Below the pieces are notes generated by a model, which saw nothing but the letters and a program-made list of their open reading frames with translations, ran no database searches and was not told the origin of the DNA. Below are positions 17,939 to 26,886 of a stretch of 39,464 bases of DNA, one piece after another. Within the stretch, counting starts at the first letter, position 1, and the number at the start of each line of letters is the position of its first letter. The DNA is from Chloroflexota bacterium (GTDB taxonomy: Bacteria > Chloroflexota > Dehalococcoidia > Lucifugimonadales > GCA-2717565): assembly GCA_002717565.1 (NCBI GenBank), contig PBAZ01000027.1:1-39464 (forward strand). The letters run 5' to 3'. Made by a program: the position numbers and the translations under genes.

Positions 17939-20872
17939 TCAGACAAGTTCTATCTCGTCATCGTCATAATCATCCGAATCTTCTTCCTCAAATGCAGTGA
18001 CGGGAGCAGGGATTGAATCCTCATCTTCTTCTTCCAAGTCATCAACTTCGTCCCCTCCCAAAGACTCAAGATAAGCCAAGTGGGAAGTCCATCTTCTACG
18101 ATTTATTCGACTCTGAATCCCAGCGAATAGAAGAAGAATTCCTACTAATGCAATAATCATCGTCGAGATTCTAGGGTGGGTAATCTCGTTGACTAAGATA
18201 TCCAGTAAAGAGGATATTCCAACGGTCATTGTAACGGAAATTTCAGCAGTATATTCGTCGGGCCAACTCTGTTCGGTGTCAAATGGAGTAGCTGAAACTA
18301 CAACAGGGATTTTATCGCCATTATTTGCTGACTCCGGGACAGTTACTTCTAGATTGAATGTAGACTCTTCGAAAGCGCCCAACTCAATCAATGGAGAGCC
18401 CGAGGGCCCATCTATGTCGACTGTCCATCCAGATTGCTCAACCTCAGCGTCTAGCAGGACTGTGAGTGGACCGTTTCCATTGTTCTTGACTTTAAGTTGC
18501 AGCGTGTAAGCCTCACCCGGGAGTAATTCGTAGTTCGGAGATACTTGGACAATCTGCAACTCAGGCTCGCCAGACTCAATCTCAAAGACGATTGGGAGAT
18601 CGAAATACCTAGCATCATCATCATCGATATCCTCAATCACTCTGAGATAAATCGTATGATTGCCTGCTACAACCTGATTGGTTAAAGATGCGGAAACGAA
18701 TACCTCGGTAAAGTCCCCGGGACCTAGTGAGACTCTGGGGACTGAGTCACCTGTATCGTCGGTGATAGTGAACTGCCATTGTCCGTATGCTGGATCGTTG
18801 TCTAAGTTCTCTTGCAATGATGAGGGGTTCTGTATCCTCCACCAAGTTGCGGATTCACCTCCCGTCATGCTGTTTGTAACCCTGACTCTGAAGTCAACGA
18901 AGGCGTTACCCGAACCCGGAGAGCAAAGAGAAACCCGTATGTGACCTAGAGGAGTGCCATCGCAGTCTTGAGAAACTTCTGCGTGGATTCCAAAGGTCCT
19001 CTGGATTGTGAAAGCGACGGTTGTTCGGAGAGAAGAGTTGCCTTCGCTGATTATCTCAATCTCGATTTGACCTATGTCGGGGTCATCTCTATCTGAAGAT
19101 GGTTTGACATTAAACAGTAGGACTTGGGCAGAGTGACGCTCAAGGACTGCAGTATGGAATGTTCCATCTCCCTCGTCCTCCAGGATTCTTTGTCCGGTCT
19201 CATTATCGTAGATTTGGATGATTGACTTGGCCCTCTGTAGTACGTCTACTCTGAAAGTATCGGCGTCAAATCCAGTGTTGAAGATTTCCAGTAGGAATGG
19301 AGTAAATTCGCCATACTCAACGTATCTAGGTGCAGTCTGGTCAAAGTCATCTGGCCTTGTTGAGTTTGCCATCTGTAAATCGTGATCTTCGTTCCAAACA
19401 GATACTTCTGGGGGTTGGAAGACATCTATCTTCTCAAGATCAAGTTGTAAGATATCTTGGTGGACAACTTGTAGGACGCTGTCTACTTCTGCCTCCGCAA
19501 CTGCCCTAATCTCAATGCTCTCCGGTGTGCCGGTCAAGTCGTCTGGTGCGGTAAGGGTCAGAATAGGGTTGAGGATGTCTCCGCCCGCGTTGAGAGTATA
19601 TCCTCCGGGAGAGTCGAATTCTAGAATCCAAGAACTGCCTAGATTTGTGAGAACTTCAAGCTCTACTTCCATCGATTTGGTCGAGTCGCCCTTGTGGACT
19701 AACTGTAGCGGAACTGCTGTAGTCTGACCAGGTGCGATATACTCAGTAGTCTTGTCTAATCGGTGATTAATCGAAACGCCCCATTGGTGCATCTCAATCG
19801 GCTCGTGTTCAATCAGGAAATCGTTACCTTGGATATCAGTAATTTCGAGTTCTACCGAGTATTCACCTGCAGGCAATCCTCCTGGATAGGTCCAAATGTA
19901 CTCGCCAAAAATCCCTTGACTTGTGTCTTCTATATCCTCATCATCCTCGTTTATGATGTGATCAATTCGGTAAATTCCGTTAGGATCTCTCATCAGCAGC
20001 CGTGTAGATTCTATGTCGTACCTTCCGAAAGAACTCTTGACATCGAAGGTGAACTGCATCGCCCTGTCAGAGAGGATGTCATTCGGATACCAATCCAACT
20101 CTGGTCCTTCTGCCAGTTCTGCCCCCTCCCTCTGCAGGAGTACCAAACTGTTCGATATCGCATTGGCCTCTACCTCTATCTGTGAGAATCTGTCTGGCTC
20201 ACCATCGATTTCGTTCCAAGCTACTTCTGCCTCACAACTTGAGCCTCCTGGGAACGAGCCGCCATCGCAGCCACTCATTTCGGCAGAAATCGAGATTTCA
20301 AGCATCTCGTCCTTACTTACAGTGAACGACTCGTCCTGACCTAGGTCCACATCGAGTTCTTCGTGGTCAAAGCTGCAACTGTTGGTAATCCCCTGAGTGC
20401 ATGCATCAGTGTTCCAAGAGGCAGTTCCAACTTGAGAGCCACCTGCCTTCAGAGTGATGGTCCAGTCTACCGTCGCTCCGTTAGGTCCAGTAGCCCTGAG
20501 AAACAAATCGAGTGGGACGTAGTAGGATCCAGAACTACCGTGCTGGGATCTGCCGTGGACCACCAGGGAGGACAGCATGTCGCTAGATCGGAAATCTATC
20601 TCAGTATCGAGAGCGCTGGCCGAGTCTTGGCCGCCTGAGTCTGGTACCTCGGTTGTGATGTAGCCGTCACCTCCAGCCGATGTGTTCTGCGAGGCCAAAT
20701 AGAGCGTATACATCTTCAGTTCAATCTCCTCTTGGACCATCAGAGGCTCGGAAGTCTTGAGTTCAGAGGACTCGCTAAGGGGTGAGAAAACGGGGGTCAA
20801 AAGCACCAAGGCGACCATCAGACCTAGGCGGGCTTTGCCGGGGAGAACATTCGGCGTACTGCTCGTATGCAC
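17939..20872 (-). CDS. Large secreted, membrane-anchored surface protein with beta-sandwich (CARDB/NPCBM-like) modules and acidic cytoplasmic tail
   Basis: 977 aa; GTG start; N-terminal signal (LGLMVALVLLTPVF); repeated segments such as YTLQLKVKNNGNGPLTVLLDAEVEQSGWTVDI; TM ISTMIIALVGILLLFAGI; C-terminus EEEDEDSIPAPVTAFEEEDSDDYDDDEIELV. Confidence 0.85.
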   Translation of the reverse strand: MHTSSTPNVLPGKARLGLMVALVLLTPVFSPLSESSELKTSEPLMVQEEIELKMYTLYLASQNTSAGGDGYITTEVPDSGGQDSASALDTEIDFRSSDMLSSLVVHGRSQHGSSGSYYVPLDLFLRATGPNGATVDWTITLKAGGSQVGTASWNTDACTQGITNSCSFDHEELDVDLGQDESFTVSKDEMLEISISAEMSGCDGGSFPGGSSCEAEVAWNEIDGEPDRFSQIEVEANAISNSLVLLQREGAELAEGPELDWYPNDILSDRAMQFTFDVKSSFGRYDIESTRLLMRDPNGIYRIDHIINEDDEDIEDTSQGIFGEYIWTYPGGLPAGEYSVELEITDIQGNDFLIEHEPIEMHQWGVSINHRLDKTTEYIAPGQTTAVPLQLVHKGDSTKSMEVELEVLTNLGSSWILEFDSPGGYTLNAGGDILNPILTLTAPDDLTGTPESIEIRAVAEAEVDSVLQVVHQDILQLDLEKIDVFQPPEVSVWNEDHDLQMANSTRPDDFDQTAPRYVEYGEFTPFLLEIFNTGFDADTFRVDVLQRAKSIIQIYDNETGQRILEDEGDGTFHTAVLERHSAQVLLFNVKPSSDRDDPDIGQIEIEIISEGNSSLRTTVAFTIQRTFGIHAEVSQDCDGTPLGHIRVSLCSPGSGNAFVDFRVRVTNSMTGGESATWWRIQNPSSLQENLDNDPAYGQWQFTITDDTGDSVPRVSLGPGDFTEVFVSASLTNQVVAGNHTIYLRVIEDIDDDDARYFDLPIVFEIESGEPELQIVQVSPNYELLPGEAYTLQLKVKNNGNGPLTVLLDAEVEQSGWTVDIDGPSGSPLIELGAFEESTFNLEVTVPESANNGDKIPVVVSATPFDTEQSWPDEYTAEISVTMTVGISSLLDILVNEITHPRISTMIIALVGILLLFAGIQSRINRRRWTSHLAYLESLGGDEVDDLEEEDEDSIPAPVTAFEEEDSDDYDDDEIELV

Positions 20873-20988
20873 AGTGATTCGGCCGTCAGAGTGGCGTTAA
20901 AGCGTTCGTACCTTAAGGGTACGAGATGAGTCAATTACGGACGGTATCTTGCGCTCGGTTCAAGAGAAGGAGACCCTGCTCACAGGTT

Positions 20989-21074
20989 GCAGGGGTTCCC
21001 GAGTCGGTCAAAGGGGCCGGACTTAAGCTCCGGTGCAAAGTGCTTCGCAGGTTCGAATCCTGCCCCCTGCACCA
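20989..21074 (+). tRNA. tRNA-Leu (anticodon TAA), CCA encoded
   Basis: Acceptor GCAGGGG / CCCCTGC + A + CCA; anticodon stem-loop CCGGA-CTTAAGC-TCCGG; long class II variable arm TGCAAAGTGCTTCGCA region; T arm GCAGG-TTCGAAT-CCTGC. Confidence 0.95.
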
Positions 21075-21482
21075 TCACTTGACTCTGGTCATAGTGCAGC
21101 CCAATCTAGAGTCGTCATCGGTTACATCGAGTTTGCTAGCACTGACCGAGGCTGCAAGGACCTCAGCAGGTGCCATGACCTCCTCAAGTAGCCTTGTTAC
21201 CAAAGTCTCCAGTAACGATGGGCGATCCATCGCAACGGTCCTGTCCAGCGAAGAAATCAGATACTCATAATCGAGCACGCGGTCTATCGAGTCGTTGGAC
21301 GGCCTAGAGTCGTCGACAACCACATGAATGTCGAACATCAGCCTCTGAGGAGATCCTTGTTCGTGTTCGTAAACTCCAACATCGACATTCCTGATAGCAC
21401 CATCAAGAAACAGCGACGAGACTGTTTTTCCGGAGACAAGCAATGCCTCGATTGCTTCACTGTGGCTCGTCGACATATTCAC
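21075..21482 (-). CDS. folB: Dihydroneopterin aldolase-like (FolB family) protein
   Basis: VSSLFLDGAIRNVDVGVYEHEQGSPQRLMFDIHVVVD...VLDYEYLISSL...LLETLVTRLLEEVMAPAEVLAASVSASKLD matches the FolB pattern. Likely start MSTSHSE at 21476. Confidence 0.8.
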   Translation of the reverse strand: MNMSTSHSEAIEALLVSGKTVSSLFLDGAIRNVDVGVYEHEQGSPQRLMFDIHVVVDDSRPSNDSIDRVLDYEYLISSLDRTVAMDRPSLLETLVTRLLEEVMAPAEVLAASVSASKLDVTDDDSRLGCTMTRVK

Positions 21483-22234
21483 TCCGTCTCAAACAGGACA
21501 TCTCTGGCTCGCGACAAGAATCTCTCACCTGAGTCGACAAATAGAATCTGGCCTGTGACCGCTCTAGCACCCATGAGGTAGCAGACAGCATCTGCGATAT
21601 CTTCTGGCCTAGGGCCGTAACCAAGCGGAGATTCCGACTGGGCTTTGGCGAATCCCGCTTCGGTCTGGTTGTCACTCGGCAGGGTGTGGCCTGGGGCCAC
21701 GGCGTTGACTCTGATACTGGGGGCGAGCCCTCTGGCCAGTGCATCGGTCAGCCCTAGCATTGCATATCTTGAAGCCGTGTAGGAAAGATGATCTGGATTA
21801 GGTTCGGCTATCTTCTGGTCGAGCACGTTTACCACACAGGCGGTCTGGCCCTCTTCCATAATCTCGTTCAGAGATCTGATTAATAGCATCGGAGATTTAG
21901 CATTGACATTCATGTGGGCATCCCAACTCTGTGTGTCGATGCTTTGGATATCGTCATGGATGAATAGCGAGGCATTGTTGACAATGCCGCGCAGTGGTCC
22001 GTTATCGCTAGCCCGGGCGACCAGGGTAGACGCTGAATCGGCTTCTGCAAGATCGGCTTGCACAGTAAACGCTGTACCACCTGATTCCTCGACGGCCATG
22101 ACGACTTCTTCGGCTTCTTCCTTAGAGCCCCTGTAATGGACAGCGATGGAATATCCGTCTGCAGCCAAGCTAAGACAAATCGCCCTGCCGATGCGCTTGG
22201 CCCCACCTGTTACTAGCACAGTGCCCTCGGCCAT
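21479..22234 (-). CDS. Short-chain dehydrogenase/reductase, pteridine reductase/FolM-like
   Basis: VLVTGGAKRIGRAICLSLAADGYSIAVHYRGS (TGxxxxIG), NNASLF, YTASRYAMLGLTDALARGLAPSIRVNAVAPG; start at MAEGTVLVTGG; adjacent to folB. Confidence 0.85.
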   Translation of the reverse strand: MAEGTVLVTGGAKRIGRAICLSLAADGYSIAVHYRGSKEEAEEVVMAVEESGGTAFTVQADLAEADSASTLVARASDNGPLRGIVNNASLFIHDDIQSIDTQSWDAHMNVNAKSPMLLIRSLNEIMEEGQTACVVNVLDQKIAEPNPDHLSYTASRYAMLGLTDALARGLAPSIRVNAVAPGHTLPSDNQTEAGFAKAQSESPLGYGPRPEDIADAVCYLMGARAVTGQILFVDSGERFLSRARDVLFETE

Positions 22235-22336
22235 GGTTGGCCGGGGGCAACATCTGATATTTCCAGTTGTATGAGGACATGCAGGTATGACAAGCATAGC
22301 AGAATGGTTAATGTCGGTACTTCATCCGACGGTTTG

Positions 22337-23347
22337 ATGGCACCTCGCCTCCCTACCATCGACGCGGATTCAACTAACGCAGGAGGATGCGGCGGGGCCT
22401 CCAGACAGAGTGCTGCTGAACGAAGGAAGTCGTTGCGAAAGCGACTTCCTCCGTGGTTCAAGACTTCATTGCCAACCGGTGACGCTCAGACCAGATACAA
22501 CGAGACTCGTTCAAGCGTTCACGAACACGGTTTACACACTGTATGCGAAGAGGCTCGCTGCCCCAACGTGCACGATTGCTGGGGCAGGGGAACCGCCACA
22601 TTCATGGTGGCCGGAGAAGTCTGCACTAGGGGCTGCAGGTTCTGTGCTGTTGGCACCGAGAAGATTCCTCCAGCATTGGATGCATCCGAGCCATCAGAAT
22701 TGGCCGAGGCTGTAGCGAGGATGGGGCTCGACCACGCAGTGATTACAGTGGTCAACAGAGATGACCTAGAAGACGGTGGTGCAGAACATTACAGAGATTG
22801 CATCCTTGCAGTGAATGAGCGCTGTCCAGAAGTTGGCCTAGAGCTGCTCTGCTCCGATCTAGATGGAAATCTCAAGGCTCTCGGCGATTTACTCGAAAAT
22901 CTGCCTCTCAGAGTATTTGCACACAATGTGGAGTGCGTTCCCAGACTCGATTCGATAGTGCGTGACCCGAGGGCTTCGTTTGAGCAATCTCTCGGTGTGC
23001 TGCGAGAGGCTCGCAGGCTCAGACCTGATATTCTCATTAAGTCAAGCATTATGGTCGGTCTCGGAGAGACCGATGAAGAGGTGAGTGAAGCAATGCGTCT
23101 GCTTTTTGATGCCGGAGTGAACATGTTGACACTTGGCCAGTACCTGCAGCCAAGCGACCGGCACCTGCCCGTAGATAGATTCCCGGAACCCGAGCAGTTC
23201 GCAAGTTGGGATGCCGAGGCTCGTCAAATAGGATTCAAAGCCGTAGCCAGTGGGCCCTTAGTTCGCTCAAGTTACAGGGCCGGCCTACTCTGGGAGGAGG
23301 CTCGTGGAGGAGCCCCCATCCTCCTAGGTGGACAAGTGGAGATTTAA
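22337..23347 (+). CDS. lipA: Lipoyl synthase (radical SAM)
   Basis: CEEARCPNVHDCWGRGTATFMVAGEVCTRGCRFCAVGT, both LipA FeS cluster motifs. Track start 22271; start 22304 or 22337 more likely. Confidence 0.95.
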   Translation: MAPRLPTIDADSTNAGGCGGASRQSAAERRKSLRKRLPPWFKTSLPTGDAQTRYNETRSSVHEHGLHTVCEEARCPNVHDCWGRGTATFMVAGEVCTRGCRFCAVGTEKIPPALDASEPSELAEAVARMGLDHAVITVVNRDDLEDGGAEHYRDCILAVNERCPEVGLELLCSDLDGNLKALGDLLENLPLRVFAHNVECVPRLDSIVRDPRASFEQSLGVLREARRLRPDILIKSSIMVGLGETDEEVSEAMRLLFDAGVNMLTLGQYLQPSDRHLPVDRFPEPEQFASWDAEARQIGFKAVASGPLVRSSYRAGLLWEEARGGAPILLGGQVEI

Positions 23348-23356
23348 GGTGATTAG

Positions 23357-24595
23357 ATGGCTAAGAAGAAACCTAGTCTGAATATCCCTGATGCTCCTTA
23401 TCGCCCTGGCGATGAGGCAAGTTTTGAAACCTGGCCTTGGCAACCTGGGGACCTCGAAATGCCCGATCCCAAGAAGTGTAGTTCAGAAGATACTGTTCCT
23501 CACGCAGTGGGCCTAGTCCGAGTCCTTGGTGAGGACAACAAGGCATCAGGAGAATGGAATCCGGAACTGGATGCAGATGAGCTCAGGCAGGGACTCGAGC
23601 ATATGGTCAGACTCAGGATATTTGATGACCGTATGATGAAAATGCAGAGGACTGGTAAGCTCTCATTCTACATGCGCTCGTTCGGAGAAGAGTGCGTAGC
23701 CATCGCTCAGACTATGGCACTAGAGACTCAAGACTGGATATTCCCAACTTACAGGCAGCCCGGTGCCCAGTTCGTTCGAGGTCGAGACATGGTCAGCATG
23801 ATTTGTCACTGCATAGGTAATGTCGAGGATAATATCAAGGGTAGGCAGATGCCTGTTCACTACTCGTATCGTGATGGCAGATTCATCTCCGTCTCAAGTC
23901 CTGTTGGGACTCAATTCAGCCAGGCGGTTGGAGTCGCCATGGCCTCACAGTACAAGGGCTTGGATGAGGTAACAATAACTTGGATTGGAGACGGAGCCAG
24001 CGCGGAAGGAGACTACCATTACGCCCTCAACTTCGCCAGCGTCTACAAGGCTCCGGTCATACTCAACGTAGTCAACAACCAATGGGCCATCTCGACTCAC
24101 GCCAACTTCGCCACCGGTGAGGGTGAGTTCGCCTCCAGAGGGCTTCCCTACGGGCTCGCATCTATCAGAGTCGATGGCAATGACTTCTTGGCTCTGTACT
24201 CCGTTACCAAGTGGGCGAGGAAGCGCGCGGCGGCCGGAGTTGGCGCGACCCACATCGAGGTCCTGACCTATCGCGCCGGGGCTCATAGCAGCAGCGATGA
24301 TCCAAGCAGATATAGGCCCAGTGACGAACACACGAAATGGCCAGGCGGGGACCCCGTAGAGAGATTACGCGACCACCTGATTGAGATTGGCGAGTGGAGC
24401 GAGGAGAGACACACAGAATTGGAGGAGCGGATTGACAAGGAGGTCATGAGCGCTTACAAGGAAGCGGTCTCTCACGGCGATTTGGCAACCGGGCCCTATC
24501 CTAGCTCTGACACCATATTCACAGAAGTCTACCAAGAGATGCCGTGGCACCTCGAGGAGCAATTCAATGAGATGAAGGAGGAATCAGATGGTTAA
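23357..24595 (+). CDS. 2-oxoacid dehydrogenase complex E1 component, alpha subunit (ThDP dependent)
   Basis: WIGDGASAEGDYHYALNFASVYKAPVILNVVNNQWAIST (ThDP motif), AHSSSDDPSRYRP; SD AGGTGATTAG upstream. Confidence 0.95.
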   Translation: MAKKKPSLNIPDAPYRPGDEASFETWPWQPGDLEMPDPKKCSSEDTVPHAVGLVRVLGEDNKASGEWNPELDADELRQGLEHMVRLRIFDDRMMKMQRTGKLSFYMRSFGEECVAIAQTMALETQDWIFPTYRQPGAQFVRGRDMVSMICHCIGNVEDNIKGRQMPVHYSYRDGRFISVSSPVGTQFSQAVGVAMASQYKGLDEVTITWIGDGASAEGDYHYALNFASVYKAPVILNVVNNQWAISTHANFATGEGEFASRGLPYGLASIRVDGNDFLALYSVTKWARKRAAAGVGATHIEVLTYRAGAHSSSDDPSRYRPSDEHTKWPGGDPVERLRDHLIEIGEWSEERHTELEERIDKEVMSAYKEAVSHGDLATGPYPSSDTIFTEVYQEMPWHLEEQFNEMKEESDG

Positions 24596-25598
24596 CATGA
24601 ACATGATTCAATCCCTCAACAACGCATTAGACATAATGCTGGAGAACGACGACGAAGTAATCGTCTTCGGCGAGGATATCGGCTACTTCGGCGGAGTGTT
24701 CCGAACCACCGACGGACTGCAAGCCAAGCATGGCGAGCACCGTGTCTTCGACTCTCCATTGTCTGAGGGGGGAATCCTATCGGCTGCCTTCGGAATGGGG
24801 CTCAACGGACTCAGGCCGGTTGTCGAGATTCAGTTCGCAGACTACATCTTCCCTGCCTACGACCAGATTGTCAATGAGTTGGCCAAGATCAGGCACCGAT
24901 CTGGCGGCGAGTACTGGTCACCTGTCACGGTACGCACACCCGCGGGAGGAGGGATTAGAGGAGGGCATCACCACTCTCAGTCGCCAGAATCTCAATTCAC
25001 TCATACTCCCGGCCTCAAAGTCGTTTACTGCTCTACCCCTTACAATGCCAAGGGGCTTCTGATTAGTGCTGTCGAGAGTAATGACCCGGTCATCTTCTTC
25101 GAACCCAAGCGCTGCTATAGAGGTCCTTTCTACGGTGACCCTCATAATGTCCCGACTTGGGAGGGGCACCCTGAGGCGGAAGTGCCCGAGGCCCACTACA
25201 CCGTACCTCTGGGCGAAGCTAGGCTGGCTATGGAAGGTGATGAATGTACAGTGATATCTTGGGGGACCATGGTTCACGTCTGTGAGCAAGCAATCAAGGA
25301 CATTGGAGTCTCATGCGATCTCATCGATTTACAGACCCTAGTCCCTTGGGACCGTGAAGCGGTCGTCAAATCGATTGAGAAGACTGGTCGTTGTGTCATC
25401 GTCCATGAGGCCCCCAAGACCAGTGGTTTCGGAGCAGAGATGGCTGCTTCTATTCAGGAGAGGTGTTTCTACCACCTTGAGAGTCCGATTGAGAGAGTCA
25501 CCGGATGGGATACTCCTTTCCCGCACACTACTGAATGGGATTACATGCCGGGACCCTCTCGCATAGCCGCGGCAATACACAGGACACAGGTGGGTTAG
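24588..25598 (+). CDS. 2-oxoacid dehydrogenase complex E1 component, beta subunit
   Basis: VIVFGEDIGYFGGVFRTTDGLQAKHGEHRVFDSPLSEGGILSAAFGMGLNGLRPVVEIQFADYIFPAYDQIVNELAKIRHRSGG; overlaps the E1 alpha stop. Confidence 0.95.
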   Translation: MVNMNMIQSLNNALDIMLENDDEVIVFGEDIGYFGGVFRTTDGLQAKHGEHRVFDSPLSEGGILSAAFGMGLNGLRPVVEIQFADYIFPAYDQIVNELAKIRHRSGGEYWSPVTVRTPAGGGIRGGHHHSQSPESQFTHTPGLKVVYCSTPYNAKGLLISAVESNDPVIFFEPKRCYRGPFYGDPHNVPTWEGHPEAEVPEAHYTVPLGEARLAMEGDECTVISWGTMVHVCEQAIKDIGVSCDLIDLQTLVPWDREAVVKSIEKTGRCVIVHEAPKTSGFGAEMAASIQERCFYHLESPIERVTGWDTPFPHTTEWDYMPGPSRIAAAIHRTQVG

Positions 25599-26879
25599 AT
25601 GTCAGATTACGAGTTCAAACTGCCAGATATTGGCGAGGGTGTTGTCGAAGGAGAAGTAGTGCAATGGCACGTTTCCGTTGGCGATTCGGTATCCGAGGAC
25701 GATCCAATTGTTGATGTCATGACAGACAAGGCGACTGTCACAATTCCCTCTCCCGTCAACGGTGTCATTGCTTCGCTCAAAGGCGAGGTTGGCGGCATGG
25801 TGGCAGTCGGATCCACTCTAGTCGAGTTCGGCTCGGCAAACGGCGCTCCTGCTGCTAAGCCGGCCGAGGAATCAGAACCTGAACCTGAACCCGAACCAGT
25901 CCCTGAAACGGAGCCGGTATCGAAGCAGGCTGCACCTGCAACTCCTGCACCTACTCCTGCACCTACTCCTGCACCTGCACCGGATGCCGCAAGTGCCCCC
26001 AAATCCGGCAGGGTGCTTGCGAGTCCCGCAGTAAGGCGTCGTGCACGCGAGGCCGGAGTAGAACTCTCGCAAGTCAGAGGCTCAGGACCTGCTGGCAGGG
26101 TGAGACATGCCGATCTCGATGCGTTCATCGCTGCAGGAGGTTCTGTTTCTGGGGCAGCGCCGGTAGCTTACTCAACCAAACGTACCGATGTTGCCGAGGT
26201 AAAGGTCGTAGGCCTGCGCCGCAAGATCTCCGAGCAGATGACTCTCTCAAAGAGTAGAATCCCTCACTTCTCATACTTCGAAGAGGTCGATGTAACTGAG
26301 CTGGAGTCACTTCGCCAGATGCTCAACTCAACTCGCGACCCAAGTCAGCCCAAGTTGACCTACCTGCCATTCATCATGCTGGCGCTTTCGAAGATTATGC
26401 CCGAACATCCCGAATGCAATGCGCATTTCGATGATGAAGCCGGAGTGGTCAGAAGGCACGGAGGAGTTCACCTCGGAATAGCGACTCAGACAGATAGGGG
26501 ACTATACGTCCCAGTCGTCAAGCACGTCGAGTCTTTAGATGTCTGGCAGACGGCCTCAGAGATGCAGAGAGTTTCTGGAGCGGCGAGGGATGGTAGCGCA
26601 AGCCTCGATGACCTCACAGGCTCCACCTTCACCATCACTAGTCTGGGTCGAGAAGGTGGTTTGGGCGCCACTCCAATCATCAACCACCCAGAGGTTTCCA
26701 TTCTAGGCGTCCACAAGGCTCGTGACATGCCAGTAGTCAGAGAAGGGCAGATTGTGATTCGTAAGATAATGAATCTGTCAAGCGCATTCGACCACAGAGT
26801 GGTGGACGGAGCTGATGGGGCGGCCTTAATTCAGCACCTCAAGAGATTCCTAGAGCACCCTGCTCTGATTTTCATGTGA
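25599..26879 (+). CDS. 2-oxoacid dehydrogenase E2 component (dihydrolipoamide acyltransferase)
   Basis: Lipoyl domain VMTDKATVTIPSPVNGVI, peripheral subunit-binding domain VLASPAVRRRAREAGVELSQVRGSGPAGRVRHADL, catalytic SSAFDHRVVDGADGAALI. Confidence 0.96.
   Translation: MSDYEFKLPDIGEGVVEGEVVQWHVSVGDSVSEDDPIVDVMTDKATVTIPSPVNGVIASLKGEVGGMVAVGSTLVEFGSANGAPAAKPAEESEPEPEPEPVPETEPVSKQAAPATPAPTPAPTPAPAPDAASAPKSGRVLASPAVRRRAREAGVELSQVRGSGPAGRVRHADLDAFIAAGGSVSGAAPVAYSTKRTDVAEVKVVGLRRKISEQMTLSKSRIPHFSYFEEVDVTELESLRQMLNSTRDPSQPKLTYLPFIMLALSKIMPEHPECNAHFDDEAGVVRRHGGVHLGIATQTDRGLYVPVVKHVESLDVWQTASEMQRVSGAARDGSASLDDLTGSTFTITSLGREGGLGATPIINHPEVSILGVHKARDMPVVREGQIVIRKIMNLSSAFDHRVVDGADGAALIQHLKRFLEHPALIFM
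25875..25982 (+). repeat. Low-complexity coding repeat (EPEPEP and APTPAPTPAPAP linker) in E2
   Basis: gaacctgaacctgaacccgaacc and (cctgcacctact)n read directly. Confidence 0.85.
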
Positions 26880-26886
26880 GGTTAGT

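Noticed and set aside
20907-20923. Near-palindrome cgtaccttaagggtacg considered as a tRNA terminator or att site
   Set aside because: It is upstream of the plus-strand tRNA, no integrase or direct-repeat att partner was seen, and it fits better as a promoter/regulatory element for the 977-aa gene.
22271-22461. Minus-strand ORF 22213..22461 and the 5' extension of lipA to 22271
   Set aside because: Overlap the SDR-lipA divergent promoter region; conserved protein sequence begins downstream in both genes.
25932-25982. Tandem 12-bp repeat considered as a CRISPR-like or intergenic satellite
   Set aside because: In frame, inside E2, no spacers; it is a coding linker repeat.
25607-26128. 173-aa minus-strand ORF opposite the E2 gene
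   Set aside because: Gly/Ala/Ser-rich antisense of the Pro/Ala linker; the plus-strand E2 has clear conserved motifs.
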